From NCBI RefSeq assembly GCF_000687475.1, contig NC_057321.1, positions 186,001 through 250,000 of the forward strand: a stretch of 64,000 nucleotides of DNA, given 5' to 3'. Source of the stretch: Ustilaginoidea virens (Eukaryota; Ascomycota; Sordariomycetes; Hypocreales; Clavicipitaceae). The notes beneath the pieces are model-generated. The model was not told where the DNA came from. It did not search any database and saw nothing but the letters and a program-made list of their open reading frames with translations. Below, piece after piece: positions 1 to 12,131 of this stretch; positions within the stretch are counted from its first letter, which is position 1, and every line of letters starts with the position of its first letter. A program made the position numbers and the translations under genes.

Positions 1-1359
1 TTAATTTAGTCCCCCATAATCCAACGGGCTAGTTAGCGGCTACTTATATTATTGGCCCTATTACTATAACGCTCTTACGGCTTATTCCTCTGGATACGTG
101 ATATCACACAGGCTTACGTACAGTCATTAATTACCCTCAATCGGTCGATTATCGCCAAATTACCCAAGCAAATAGCCCACTAATATCCTGATAATACTAT
201 CATAGAAGTAGTGAAGCCACTATACGGAATAGCTGAGGCAGGCACCCACTAGTAGGCGATATACTTCCGGCACCATCACAAGAGACTAGGCATAACTATA
301 TCAATATATAACCCTTATCTATTAAGATCCGACGATACTGGCGATACTATATACTTCGGCATCGTAGGGATACAGACTAATGATACCCTTAGCCTTAGTG
401 ACGATGCCTTCTTCCAATAGGAAGAATTAGAGCTTACTAAGGTAGGCTTTAACGCCAAGCCCAAGACAAAGCTATCACTAACCGTGCCCCTGATATTCAA
501 TAGATACATATTGACGGCTAATAGTAATGGTATAATATTATACCAGAAAGGTCAAAGCAAGAAGATTATAACCATTAATAAGAATACGCCCACAGCCTAG
601 CGTAATTATATCGAATAACGCGCTCGTAGCGCTTATATGGCTACGGTCTACCAACCTGAAGCCTCTTTTGACCTATCTTTCGCAGCACAATACTAATAAC
701 CTAACCCTAACGATATCGCGAGGTTGAACAAGCGCCTTCAATAGCAGCACAATAACCAGGATCGTAGCTTGCGGTACATCAATCTGACCCTTACTATAGC
801 CAAACTCTTTATATTTATTGATGGATCCTTTGCTAATAACAAAGATTTGAGCTCCCAGATTAGCTATATTATTATGCTAGGGAATAAAGAGGATAATCCT
901 ACAGATAACGCTAATGCCTTCCTGCTGACCGGTAATATCGTCACTTACAGCTCTACAAAGAGTAAGCGTATAACGCGCAGCGCACTCGCTTTGGAGCTGT
1001 ATAGTATAGTGCAAGGGGTCGATATCGCATATGCGATAGGCACGACCCTCAACATGATTACCAGCAGGTTAGAACTACCAAAGATTCCTACAGTGGTATA
1101 CATAGATTCTTTTTCGTTGTACGAATGCCTTATCAAGCTAGGCACCACAAAAGAGAAGAGGCTCATAATAGATATTATAGCCTTGCAATAGTTATACGAG
1201 CGCCAGGAAATCTATAAGATTCGCTAGATTAATAGGAATGATAACCTCGCCGATGTAATGACTAAGGGAACGCCAAATAAAGCCCTTAAGACCTTCGTCA
1301 ACCGCAATCAGGCTGTTATACGTATAGAAGGGTAGGTAAAGAGGTCGGTCAATATCTGA
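1..1359 (+). pseudogene. copia pol fragment (RT C-terminal part and RNase H)
   Basis: Translation in the frame of position 1 gives the copia signature KPLYGIAEAGTH near 205-255, the catalytic region as GIVGIQTNDTL near 360-390 (TDD in better copies), then the connection and the RNase H domain with FIDGSFANNKDLSSQ (about 810-860) and TRSALALELYSIVQG (about 976-1020). The frame ends at TGA 1357-1359. Many in-frame TAG and TAA codons sit where related copies have Trp or Gln, for example two consecutive stops where GTHWWA is expected. One run of about 140 codons (769-1191) stays open. It is a RIP-inactivated pseudogene that lacks gag, protease and integrase because the window starts here. Confidence 0.9.
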
Positions 1360-1638
1360 CTGCATTTAGGAGATATTGGTGATATCATGGGTGGCAAGTG
1401 TGTGGATTTTCCTATATTCAATGTTGCTGCATTTGCTGCTTTTACTGCGTTTACTATTGCCCCTTTATTTTGGCTGCGATATTCAACATACCGGCTGTAC
1501 GGTATGATGCTGCCGCGCGGCGCGACAACATTATCGGCGGCACAACCTGCCGAGACTGCGCCGCACTTTCTTTTCTATGTATGCGCCTTATATCCTAGCG
1601 ATTCCGATGTTTGCTTCTATAAAAAGAGAAGCTGCCAG
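1360..1638 (+). other. CopA1-a 3' UTR with polypurine tract
   Basis: This is non-coding sequence between the pol stop and the 3' LTR, shared with CopA1-b, CopA1-c, CopA2-c and CopA2-d. It is GC-richer than the coding part. A purine run (AAAAAGAGAAG, 1621-1631) just before the LTR is the likely polypurine tract priming plus-strand DNA synthesis. Open frames here are not conserved as proteins. Confidence 0.7.
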
Positions 1639-1651
1639 TGTCGGAATCGCT
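1597..1651 (+). other. Inverted repeat bracketing the polypurine tract and LTR start
   Basis: Arms AGCGATTCCGA (1597-1607) and TCGGAATCGCT (1641-1651) are perfectly complementary over 11 bp. Inside them GCTTCT and AGAAGC form a second stem around the purine tract. The outer right arm is the first part of the LTR. The same arrangement recurs at every CopA 3' LTR seen, and in shorter form in CopB. Confidence 0.7.
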
Positions 1652-1957
1652 GTCGCAAGGTGCCCAATTGGGCACATTGCGACGGATGTGCCGCGCATAC
1701 GATGTGGCCCCTTTTGCCCCTTTACCCCTATGCCCGGTAGGGCACGCGGGCAGCCCGGCCCGACCGCGCCGATGCACGTGACCACAGCACGCATAAAAAG
1801 GCCATATCGTGTAATTACTCTTTTACTTCCTTTCTTTCCTCTTAGTTAGTCAGTCATAATTAAAGAAGTAATCATACCTTTGACCGGTGACCCCACGGTA
1901 CATAATACCACGCGCGCAACCCTACGTACAACTGGGTACCCCTTGGTGAAACCAACA
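1639..1957 (+). repeat. CopA1-a 3' LTR (319 bp)
   Basis: The LTR starts TGTCGGAATCGC and ends ACCAACA, the A1 subtype. A near-perfect 32-bp palindrome centred on CCCAATTGGG lies at 1652-1683, followed by a GC-rich core and a purine/pyrimidine-rich stretch. It is homologous to the LTRs at 18518, 26336 and 33036, which are in the opposite orientation. Confidence 0.88.
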
Positions 1958-2101
1958 CATACTATATAGCCGGTATATTAAATATCGCAGCCAAAATAAA
2001 AGGGCAAAAGTAAACGCAGTAAAAGCAGTAAATGCAGTATTGAACATAAGGAAATCTACCCACTTGCTACATATGATATCACCAATATCTCCTAAACGCA
2101 G

Positions 2102-5100
2102 TTAGATATTGACCGGCCTCTTTACCCACCCTTCTATACGTATAACAGCCTGATTGCAGTCGACGAAGGTCTTAAGGGCTTTATTTGGCGTTCCCTTAGT
2201 TATTGCGTTGGCGAGATTATTATTCTTATTGATCTAATAGATCTTATATATCTCCCGGCGCTCGTATGACTATCGTAGGGCTATAATATTTATTATGAGC
2301 CTCTTCTCCTTAGTAGTGCCTAGCTTAATAAGGCATTCATATAATAAAAACAAATCCGTATATATAATCGTAGGGATCTTCGGCAATCCCAGCCTACTAG
2401 TAATTATATTGAGGGTCGTGCCTATTGCATATGCAATATCGACCCTTTGCACTATGCTATATAGCTCCAAAGCGAGTGTGCTGCGCGTTATACGCTTACT
2501 CTTTGTAGAGCTATAAGTAATAATGTTACCGGTTAGCTAGAAGGCGTTATCTATCGTATGTTCCTCATTGCCTAGTATAATCATATAGCCAATCTGGGAG
2601 CTTAAATCTTTGTTATTAGCAAAGGATCCGTCAACAAATATAAAGAGTTTAGCTGTAGTAAGGGCCAGATTAATATACCGTAAGCTACGATCCTGGTTAT
2701 CTAGCTGCTATTAAAGGCGCTTGTTTAATCTTGCGATATCTGTAGGGTTAGGCTGTTGGTGTTGTGCCGCAACAGATAGGTTAAAAGACGCCTCAGGCTG
2801 GCAGACCGTAGCTATATAAGCACTGCGAGCGCGTTGCTCGATATAATTATGCTGGGCTGTAGGCGCATTTTTGTCGATAGTCGCGATCTTTTTGCTTTGG
2901 CCTTTCTGGTATAGCGTTATTGTGCCGTCTGTGTTATCAATTGTGAGTATATATCCGTTGAATATTAGGGGTATAGTTGGCAATAGCTTCGTCTTAGGCT
3001 TAGCGTTAAAGCCTACTTTAGTAAGCTCTAATTCTTCCCGTTGGAAGAAAGTATTATCACTAAGGCCGAGGGTATCGTTAGTCTGCATCCCTACGATGCC
3101 GAAGTATATAGCATCGCTAGTATCGTCGGATATTAATAGACAAGGGTCGTATATTGATATGGTTATGCCCAGTCTCTCGCGATAGTGCCGGAAGTATGTC
3201 GCCCACTAGTAGGTGCCTGCCTTAGCTATTCCGTATAGTGGCTTAACTACTTCCATGATAGTAATATTAGGGTATTAGTAAGCTATCTATTTAGGTAGCT
3301 TGGTAATGATCGACCGATTGAGGGTAGTTAATGATTGCACGTAAGCCTATGTAATATCCTATATCCAAAGAAATAGGCTATGAGAGCGTTATAATGAAGG
3401 GGCTATTAATATAAGTAACCGTTAATTAGCCTGTTAGATTGTAGGGGACTGAGTCAATATCAATCGCTTCTCATTATCACTATGCCTTTAAATAACAAGC
3501 CTAGACTTCTCGTATAGGGCATCGGTGCCTTTGCTTTTAATTTCCCGTACTATATGTGAGTTAAATAGGCGTGAGGCTCTATATTAACTGATATTAAAGG
3601 TGACGAATCTGAACATATTATAGGCTTGTAATGCTTTAATCTCTATATAGTCAGACTGCTTAAAAGGGTCTCTAGGGGTTATAATCTTGCCTTTCCGGCG
3701 TAATTAGCTAGCAAGCTATAGGTCGGCTTACTCTTTAGCGGTCAGGAAAGAGGCATTAATAACGGTATTAGAAGCGATAGTATTGACGAGAGCCTCTTTT
3801 TAGTCCTTATTGATTATAATGTTAGATACTACCCTTACTAGTGATACTAGCCTGACTTAATCAGGGTTAGTAGCTGGCGACGGATATATCGCGGCTATAG
3901 GTGTTATCGATAATGTCTCGGCTGTAAGTATTATTGCGGCTGGAGGTGCGGCTATAGCCGGTATCTTGATTTCCATCCTGCTGGGACGGGCCAGGCCTTT
4001 AGCATAGACGATATCTTTAGGATCGTCTGTATCGGGGTCGTGGTTATAGGGCTTGACGACTATTGACCGGAACTTGACGGGGCTATATGGCATCTGTACG
4101 ATATAGGTCTTACCTTTAAGGCTGATTAGCTGGTACAGCCTATACTATCCACCCTTTTCTCTCTATACCCATATATCTAACTATAGGGGTAATCGGTAGA
4201 TAGGCTGGGTATTTAGGCCATTCTATTGGGCGAAGGCATCGCGAACCTATCGCTTAGCGAGGTATTTCCTAGCTTCATCAGTAGCCTTTCGTAATGTTAA
4301 GGCATATTATAATACTGATAAGCTAGGGGGTGAATTATCTATAAGTCGAGGATATACTCTAAAGACCAATAATATAGGCACTAGACCGTTAGGTCTAGTA
4401 GAATTATTAACAGCCTTTATAGTAAGCTATAATTTCTATTCTTTTGTTATTAGGTCGCCTATTTTGTTGTCAATAATGGTATAGGCTTAGCGTAATGGGG
4501 CGTGATATCTTTCAACTTTGCTAATACTATTATGGGCTTCTATAGGGATTTTATCTATATTGATAGATAGAAGCCGGGCATTATAATAGAATTTAGCGGA
4601 GGCGAAATTTAGACCGGCATTATGAACTATCCAATCCGGCGGGCTGAGGTATATATCAATCTAGCATTTTTTGAGGGTATTCTAGATATCTCGGGCCTTC
4701 TGTCTTTATAGATTAAGGAACCTAGCTGCCTGGAAGCTTATTGTAGTATCTACGATGTATAATACCGGCCGATTATTAATATAAAGGATATCTACGATTA
4801 TCTTATAGTTAAATTAGCAGTTATCTTTTAGAGTGAATTTAAATCGGTTAGGCACTTTTGCGTTTATTTAGTATTGACGGCATATATGGGTAATCCTCTC
4901 GATGATATTGCGGTTAATATTATTATTATATCCGGCCTATTGGAGCAATTTGGTAAGCCTATTGATGGAGGGGTGCCCAAATCGGCGATAAAGCTAATGG
5001 ATTTCCTGTGATGAGAGGTGGAAGGCAGTAGTATCTATAGCATTAAGAGTCTACTATAGATATCCCTATTTCCTGATAATTAGAACCTTAATATCCCCTT

Positions 5101-5308
5101 TGATAAGCAAGTTATTAATATTATCTAGCTTTACGCCTATTCTATCTATATCCATAATAGAATAGAGAAAGGGGGTACTACTATTAAGGATGTGGAAGGG
5201 GATATTACTAAATATCGTTGGGATATTTAGTATACTAGAAGATGTGGCAGAACCTGCTCTGAAATTAATGGTATGCTATTTATTTATTGACTTAATCGTT
5301 AAAGATTT
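2102..5308 (-). pseudogene. CopA1-b pol, RNase H to integrase segment
   Basis: Reading leftwards from 5308 the frame gives the integrase core (about 5000-4200), a hypervariable Ala/Pro/Ile-rich linker (about 4090-3860), the RT palm with KPLYGIA (about 3260-3230) and MQTNDTLGLSD (about 3090-3050), then RNase H. The stop is at 2102-2104. Dozens of nonsense codons, nearly all Trp- or Gln-derived, break it, and only runs of about 125 codons stay open (for example 2711-3088). This is the pol of a copia polyprotein (integrase, RT, RNase H) and is non-functional. At 5304-5308 it is cut by CopD-1. Confidence 0.88.
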
Positions 5309-6045
5309 TGTTGCAAAATGGTGATTCAGAACACTGTTGGAAATGTACTGGATACCGATAGTGGCGTATAAGGCGTTGCAAAATAAAACAAAGAGCTGGT
5401 TAAAGATTTAAAGCGCACGAGAGGTTGACCAGAGCAAAGATGTCAGGGAAATCTAATTCTAATTGTTAGTGACTATTCTAGCTAGAAAGAGGGAATTTTG
5501 GGCATATTTCTACCATCTTGAAAAAGCGGTTGAAAATAATGAAAAATCGCAAAAATAGCGAAAAACCCGACGAAAAGTCGTCCTGCCCAACCATGCCCAG
5601 TCTATGCCCAATATCCTACCTAATGCCTACCCAATGCCTACCCAACCAAGCCCAGTGGCTTGTAGCGGTATGCCGGATGCCCTATAACAGCCTGCCGTAT
5701 GGGCCGGAAGCCCTATACCGGTCTGCCGTAAAGGCGCGGTGTAGCGGGTGACTGTATGTAGAAGGCCGAAAGTGCTGGTATTAGCAAGGTTTGCCCATTT
5801 AGTAATCCCGTAGAAATGCGCCGCCTATTATGGGCCCTGTGGCCCACTGTGACCGGCCGCTGTGGCCGGATGTGGGTCGCTGTACCGGTGCCGTGACCGG
5901 CGCTATGGCCTACTGTAATCGGCGTTATGGGGCGCTGTGCCCTACTATAGCGCCTGGTATAGCCACCGCGATATCTCAACGTAGAGACGTCGTACGGTAG
6001 CGAGACCAGTACCAAAATACAGCTAAAAAGGCGCTAATTTCAACA
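5309..6045 (-). repeat. CopD-1 3' LTR (737 bp)
   Basis: On the plus text it runs from TGTTGCAAAATGG to TTTCAACA. It contains a GC-rich block (about 5830-5950) of short palindromes with ACA-type loops. It matches 12132-12868 almost colinearly, with scattered transitions. Confidence 0.92.
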
Positions 6046-6054
6046 CCCCCTCTG
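6046..6054 (-). other. CopD-1 polypurine tract
   Basis: On the minus strand the sequence CAGAGGGGG directly abuts the 3' LTR start (TGTTG). This is the expected position and composition for the plus-strand primer. Confidence 0.75.
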
Positions 6055-6122
6055 ATTAGCAATATGGCTAATCTTAGCGTTAGAATAAAAGAAAGAAGTC
6101 CCGTAAAAATAAGAAAAAAAGA

Positions 6123-9100
6123 CTATAGGGATTGCAACCCTAGTAGTTGCCGAAATATGGGGAATTTCGGGCTTGGAAGTGGTTTAGTAAGTCCATCCGC
6201 AGGCATATCTATCGTGGGTAAATAAGATATTTTTACTAGGCCACTGTGGGCCTTCTCACGTATATACCGGAATTTAAGCAAGGTATGCTTAGTGCGGGCA
6301 TGCTAATTTGGGTCATTTGCGTTAGAAATAGACCCTTAGTTATTGCAGTATAGTAGTATTAGGCGTTAAATATCGACCTGGATTTCTTTAAATAAATTAG
6401 ATATCCACTCCACTTCGCGAAGCGCCTTAAGTATTGCATCAGACTCGGCTTTAAGCGTTAACAAAACCACAGTCGAAGACCGTTTTAACCTCTAGCTGAT
6501 AGGTCCACTATTCAAGGTAGTAAGATAACCACCAGTAGATTTAGAAGTCAGCCGGCACCTAGCAAAATCGCTGTCAGAAAATACAGCTAATACTACGGTA
6601 GCTTTAGCGGCTCGGTAATAAATGGCTGTATTTGCCGTACCAGCTAAATAGCGAAAAGTGCCCTTAGCAGCATTAAGCTATATAGTAGAAGCCTGTTGCA
6701 TATATCGTGATAGGTATTGCGTTAGAAAGGCAAGGTCAGGTCTTAACATCATCATCAACCATATCGATGTCCCTACTAGCTGCTGGAATAAGTATTAATT
6801 ACTAGCATCTAGCGGCGTGTTATTAGCCTTAGACTCGGCGAGTATACCAGGCTATAGTAGGATTAGATGCGGTCGTGCATCCTTAAGGTTGAATTTCTTA
6901 AGGACTTCCGCAATATATTGCGATTAGTCTAGCTATAACAGGCCCTTTTCTCTATCCCTAATAATCTATACTCCTAAAAAGAAGGAGGCAGGTCCTCAGT
7001 CTTCTATAGTATAAACCTTATGGAATTTGGCCTTAAGCTAGTTAATATAGCTAAGGTCCGGACCGACAATCAAACAGTTATCTATATAGGTCATAATAAA
7101 GGTATGCGTTCCTTTATTATAGAAGATAGCAGCATCAGAAAGTAACGGCTTAAAACCCTCTTGCACTAGAAGGTCTTTTAACTGTAACTGCCATTCGCGA
7201 GGGCCTTGTTTTAGCCTATATAAGGCTTTCTTTAATAGTATAATTTGTGATGCAGAGGGGTTATATCTAACCTTAGTAAGTAAGGCTAGAAGTCGACGAC
7301 GCTACTGGTCAGACCATAAGGCTAGGTTAGGTGAGAGTAGGCTTTCTGCAAATTCTAGAAAACTAGCTAGAATCTCTATATAAATCGTCTCTAGTAGTTC
7401 ACTATTTAGAAAGGCATTAATAAAATCGATTTACTCTATTTCCTAATTATTTGCAGCAGTAAGAGCAAGGATGATCCTCTATATTAGTAGGATTAAAGTA
7501 AAGGCATAGGTTTCCGTAAAGTCTTGCCTAGATACCTGCATAAAGCCTTTAATAACTAATCGTGCCTTATATTTAACCGGGTTATTATTCGCATCTTTCT
7601 TAATACGAAAAACAGGCCGGTTACGTAATATTTTCCTACTAGTAGGAATACTAGTCTTAGGAATAAATTGGAAGATATTTAGGTCGATTAATTACTCGAA
7701 TTCCGAAAATAAGGCCTTAACCTAGCTATCTTTATATAGGTTGTATAAGACTTCCTTCTAGCTATTAGGCATACCTTCTGGGGCCCGTTTTATAGCTTTA
7801 ATCTTTACTGCACAGTAAATATCGTATATTTGCTGGTAAGAAGCATAGGAAGGGGGGAAATCCTATATGGGAGCCTCTGGGGGGCTGCCTGGGTATCCGA
7901 AAATCTAGTCGTTTTTCGGCTAAGTGGGTAGGAAAGCACCCTATTGGTCAGTCTGTGGGTCAGACTATTAGTCAGACTGTTGGTCAGTCTGTAGGTCCAA
8001 AAGTGACCTATAGTATCTATAACCTAGGATACCTTACACGTCTCGTATCTGTGGCTACATTCTTCCTCGAATTCTACCCCTAGTAGCCCTAACCTAGTAT
8101 GGCTAAATAGGCGGCATATTTTCTAGTACTCGAAATATTTTTACCTATAGTCTCTCATTTGAGGCGATATCTAGACTCTTGAATTTCAGATATTCTAGTA
8201 TAGGCAGCGTTTTACTATAGTGAAATGCTGTATTTACTAGGAAGCCGGACGAAAAGGCAGAATCTATTGTATCGGAAGGTTGTAGAAAATCAGTATATAT
8301 AGGGCTTTAAGATTCGGACTATTGAAAATTTTCTATATGGGGCGAGTCAGAATTTTTATATATACGGGGTATGCCTACTTTTGTGATGGATTCGGAAAAT
8401 CTTAATGGTTGAGATTCCTAGTGACGAGAGCTTTCTATATTTCCTAGCATTTGCAGCCTTTTTATATGGGAAAAAAGCGTATTTTCCTTAGCCGGTAAAA
8501 AAGGACCGTCTTACCTAAGCTAAAAAGCTGAGTTAGGCTAAAGCGATTTGAAATTAAAAGATAGCGAATTGCTGGGAAATATTGCAGAGTGCTATAGCGG
8601 GCCTATTGGTTGTAGTAGGCCTACTGGTTGTAGTGGATCTATGTGCTATATTAGGCCCATTTGTGGGCCCGTAGGCTGTATTAGATCCGTGGCCTATAGT
8701 AGGCCTGTGCCTTCGACTAGGCCCATATCGTTAGTCTTAGACGAAATAGGCATATTTAGGCGAGGCGACTTCTAAATAGGCTCTTCTAGAGCAATTTAGT
8801 CGATATTTACCCCCTCTAAATTAGAAGGCGGTTAGAAATCAAAAATGCCCTCTAGGCCACTTGAAATAGGGCCTATACCTTTATTTTGGTAGGTAAAGGT
8901 AATAAAAGAGGTCTTAGTGATGACCCGGCGATATAGGATGTAGACGAGGTAGGTACTGTTACCTAGCGTAGCTAGTAACCTACCTGACTCGGTCCGGGGG
9001 GCCAGCTTGTGGCTAATGACCCATTTTTCTAGAGGGATTAGCACCTCTACAGCCGCACTAATAGCCCTAAAGCTAGTAAGGTCGGGTAGGTGGTAGTATA

Positions 9101-11852
9101 TAATTTCCAGAAAGTCTTTTTTTAATTCCTCGAAAGGTAACAAAGAACGGTTTAAGACTGCTATTAGATTTACCAAGGTAGTAATACTAAGAATCACTGC
9201 AGACCAAAGGTAAGAAGGTAACCAAGACCAAAGTATAATAGCTCTAAGTCAGTCAACGATAACCCATATAGAGCGTTCTACTAACCCATTTTGCTTATGA
9301 ATATAAGGGGAAGAGGTTAAAAAATCTATGCCCTTAAGAGCTAGCCAGGCTGTAATAACATCATTAATTTCCTTGCCACTATTATAGTGGAATTCTATAG
9401 CTGATTTGCCGTAGCGATTCCTAAGACCTTAGAAGAACCCCTATAATACTAGGAATACTGTGGGTCCCTCCTTGTTAGGTGGTAAATATACCTAACGGAA
9501 GCGTGATTTCCGGTTAACTAAGATAAGGCAAATGGGGCGTTTATTGTATAGTAGAGGGTTAATTTGGAAAATATCACCCTCTATAATATCCAAATAGTGT
9601 ATCGGGTCTAGTATAGCCCCTAATGTAAAACGCCGAACTAACTTTGCCCTTTTATAGGCGATGCAGTTGAAATCAGAATCCTTTACCTTATTGAGATCAG
9701 GTAACCCTATAGTTGATGCATAGGTTTTCTTTAAAAGTTGGATTCCGATATGCCTAAGCTGGATATGCTAAAGTCCGGCTAGTAATAGCAGCTTTTGATA
9801 CTTAGTATCAGCTGCTGGGGCTGGGTCGAGGGTGACTGGGGCCCTCTGTAGTGGTTGGACTATATTGGGAATAGCAGCCTCTATTGGTACCACTGAAAAA
9901 CTAGGACTAGCTAATAGGTCAGCTTGCGAATTAGCTAGTGGAAGGTCCGAGTCAGCTAATAGGGTAGGTAAATCCTCTGGCAGGGGATATTCCTTGTATT
10001 CTTCTGGGTTGGCTAGGGCAGGTAATTCGACCGAGATACTATATATAGCCGGGTGATTTTGGCTAGTATGGTGTAAAAATAGCGAATCAACCCCTTTTTG
10101 TTATAAAAAGAAGCTATACTTCTTAAAATTAAAAAGCCTAATGCACTTATTATTGCTATTAACTAGGCTTTAGCCCTGAATACTGCTACGATTCAGATAG
10201 TGTTTAACGCCGCTAAAGATGTTAATATTAGAAGATGGTATAAAGAGGGCGTTAGTTAGCTCTAAGATGCCCTACTAAGGTGGGTTGGTGCCCTATAGCA
10301 TGGTAAAACGCGCTATGCCCTACCCACTAGGCTTAATTGGGCCACCACCTGTGCTAATGACTGGTCTGTTTTTAGTATAATATTGGAAGTAGGTGAAGTG
10401 CTTTTTATCGTTAATAATATACACCGTAGAACCAGTATTATAGAGTAAAGAATCTATTAGCGTTTTCTTATTAGATTATGCACTATAGCTGGTAGCTAAA
10501 AATTATATATATTTGCGGTCCTAGAAGGAAGAATAGGCTGTCTTACTGGGTATAAGACTTAGAGTGTTATAATTCCCTAATATAAAGGAATCTATAGTCT
10601 TTTCCTTTTCATCGGTCTTTTATAGGGTATCTGCTTTATTAGCTAAATCTTTCTTTTCTTTCTTCTTTTTATTTTCCAGCTTATCTTATGTAGCTGAAGA
10701 AGACCCTTATTGTTAGGTAGAAGAAGACCCTTATTTCTTTTTATTGGCGTTGGTGGTAGTGTTTTTACTACCCTTGCTAGTATTGTTATTAGCCGACTTG
10801 CTACTGTTGTTAGTATTAGTAGCGGCACCCTTGACCTTTGCGAGGTGGGTAGTAGCCCTTGCTACTGATGACCCTTTAATGCGTTGTTCTTCTAGTAAAT
10901 CAACCATATAAAATTGCAGGTTAATATTTGATGTATTTCCTTAAGTATAGGCGATTCTTATTATTATGCGGTGCCGTTCTGCTTGCTGAAAAAAGACCCC
11001 TTCTACAGTATGTAAATACTGGCTGATTTAGTCGAAAGGTTGTATGTAGGAGCCTAAAATTTGCAACCTGGATAGGTAGCTATTAAAGGAGGCATTAAAA
11101 GATTCCAAGGTACCCTTATAGCCTATAAAATTTAGTTGATGGAAGGCAGGGTATAAGTGGGTCCGCTGTACGTCTAATGAGTGAGAATACTATTTAGTGA
11201 GTAATATAAAGGCTGACTCTGGGTCAGTGCACTAGTTAATAGCGGCAGCTGGTCCTTCTGTGCAACTATTCTTGATAAGTAATAGTAAAAGTGCTTGCTC
11301 TGAATCGTTAAAATTGCTAGTAATAGAAGGATCTTCAATGAATTTGGCGATATTAAGTGCCCTAAGTTAAATTATAAGGGCCTGTTTCTATTAGTTGAAG
11401 TTAGATGCCCCCCTTAGCTTTTGGGATTCCTGGAATCTGTTGGCTGTCTTAGCTAGTTCCTTAATAGCTATAGCACTGACTTAGCTGCTAATACTGGATG
11501 GAACCGGCAGGGGTTGCTGGGCTTTTGGTAGAGGGGTATTTCCCTTACCTATAGGCGTTTAGAAGGTATCTATATCTATTATATTCTGTGATGGTGGGCT
11601 AGCAGCAGGCTTGATTAGTCTGTCTACTAAGGTGCCCACTTTATTAGCTAAGAAATCGATTTTAGAGTTTATTCGATTAAATTTATAACTGAATTCTTTT
11701 TTTATTTCCTATTGGTCTTCCCTGAGTTAGGCAATTTCTTGGTTATTATTAGATTCTTCTACCTCTGCCGTATTAGGGACTTGGTAGCCTAGGTTATTAT
11801 GGCCTGGGTTATTATGGCCTGGGTTATTAGCAGGAATGTTCTAACTGGCTAT
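6123..11852 (-). pseudogene. CopD-1 gag-pol polyprotein, RIP-inactivated
   Basis: Order on the minus strand: gag (about 11850-10600; its start codon is ATA instead of ATG at 11852), protease region (about 10550-10150), integrase with a degraded zinc-binding HIxLxHIG motif (about 9770-9720) and a core ending near 9000, a long low-complexity linker (about 9000-7900), RT with LKKALYGLKQGP-like sequence (about 7240-7190) and a catalytic box reading TYIDN (about 7077-7091), RNase H with STGGYLTTL (about 6540-6500), and the terminal MPADGLTKPLP motif (about 6200-6170). The second catalytic aspartate of the RT box reads Asn (GAT AAC), consistent with a RIP G-to-A change. Many stops interrupt it. Confidence 0.9.
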
Positions 11853-12117
11853 TGTAAGAAGAGAAAAGGTGCCGGAATGTCTTAAAAATGCGAAGAAAAT
11901 TAAGACTAAAAATCTAGATAAAACTAGAAGAAAGCTGCGTTAAGGAATAACCTTAGAAATTCCTATTGTAAGGATGTATTGCAGCTTGGTGTAGTAGCTG
12001 GGTTCTTAAATCTAGGATAATCAGTCCCTTATTAGTAGATTTCTGGAAGGTTAGCTACTAAATGCGTTAAAATCCTAAGTTAGCATAAAAAAGTCTTAAG
12101 CTAGAAGCCTTAAGACA

Positions 12118-12131
12118 CCGGGCTTATAACC
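12118..12131 (-). other. CopD-1 primer-binding site (half tRNA-iMet type)
   Basis: Next to the 5' LTR the minus strand reads GGTTATAAGCCCGG. In CopD-2 the same site is GGTTATGAGCCCGG, complementary to GGGCTCATAACC of the anticodon arm of eukaryotic initiator tRNA-Met. This copy carries one RIP-type G-to-A change. Confidence 0.75.

Larger units (their letters stand above)
1..1957 (+). mobile_element. CopA1-a: 3' part of a Ty1/copia LTR retrotransposon
   Basis: The window opens inside a plus-strand copia element. Reading rightwards it holds the reverse transcriptase and RNase H region, a 3' untranslated region, a polypurine tract and a 3' LTR ending in CA at 1957. The next five bases (CATAC, 1958-1962) are probably the right target-site duplication. 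They are followed by the 3' region of an oppositely oriented CopA1 copy that reads on as RIP-altered text, so this element inserted into CopA1-b. The 5' part and left TSD lie outside the window. The coding region is strongly RIP-mutated, so the copy is dead. Confidence 0.85.

Noticed and set aside
1387..1849. Several overlapping frames with Cys/Ala-rich peptides, recurring in other copies
   Set aside because: They lie in the 3' UTR and LTR of CopA elements and exist because of GC-rich LTR sequence. They shift frame between copies.
1387..2150. Large inverted repeat that looked like a foldback element around 1639-1957
   Set aside because: Explained by CopA1-a (+) inserted into the 3' region of CopA1-b (-) at CATAC, bringing two homologous 3' ends head to head.
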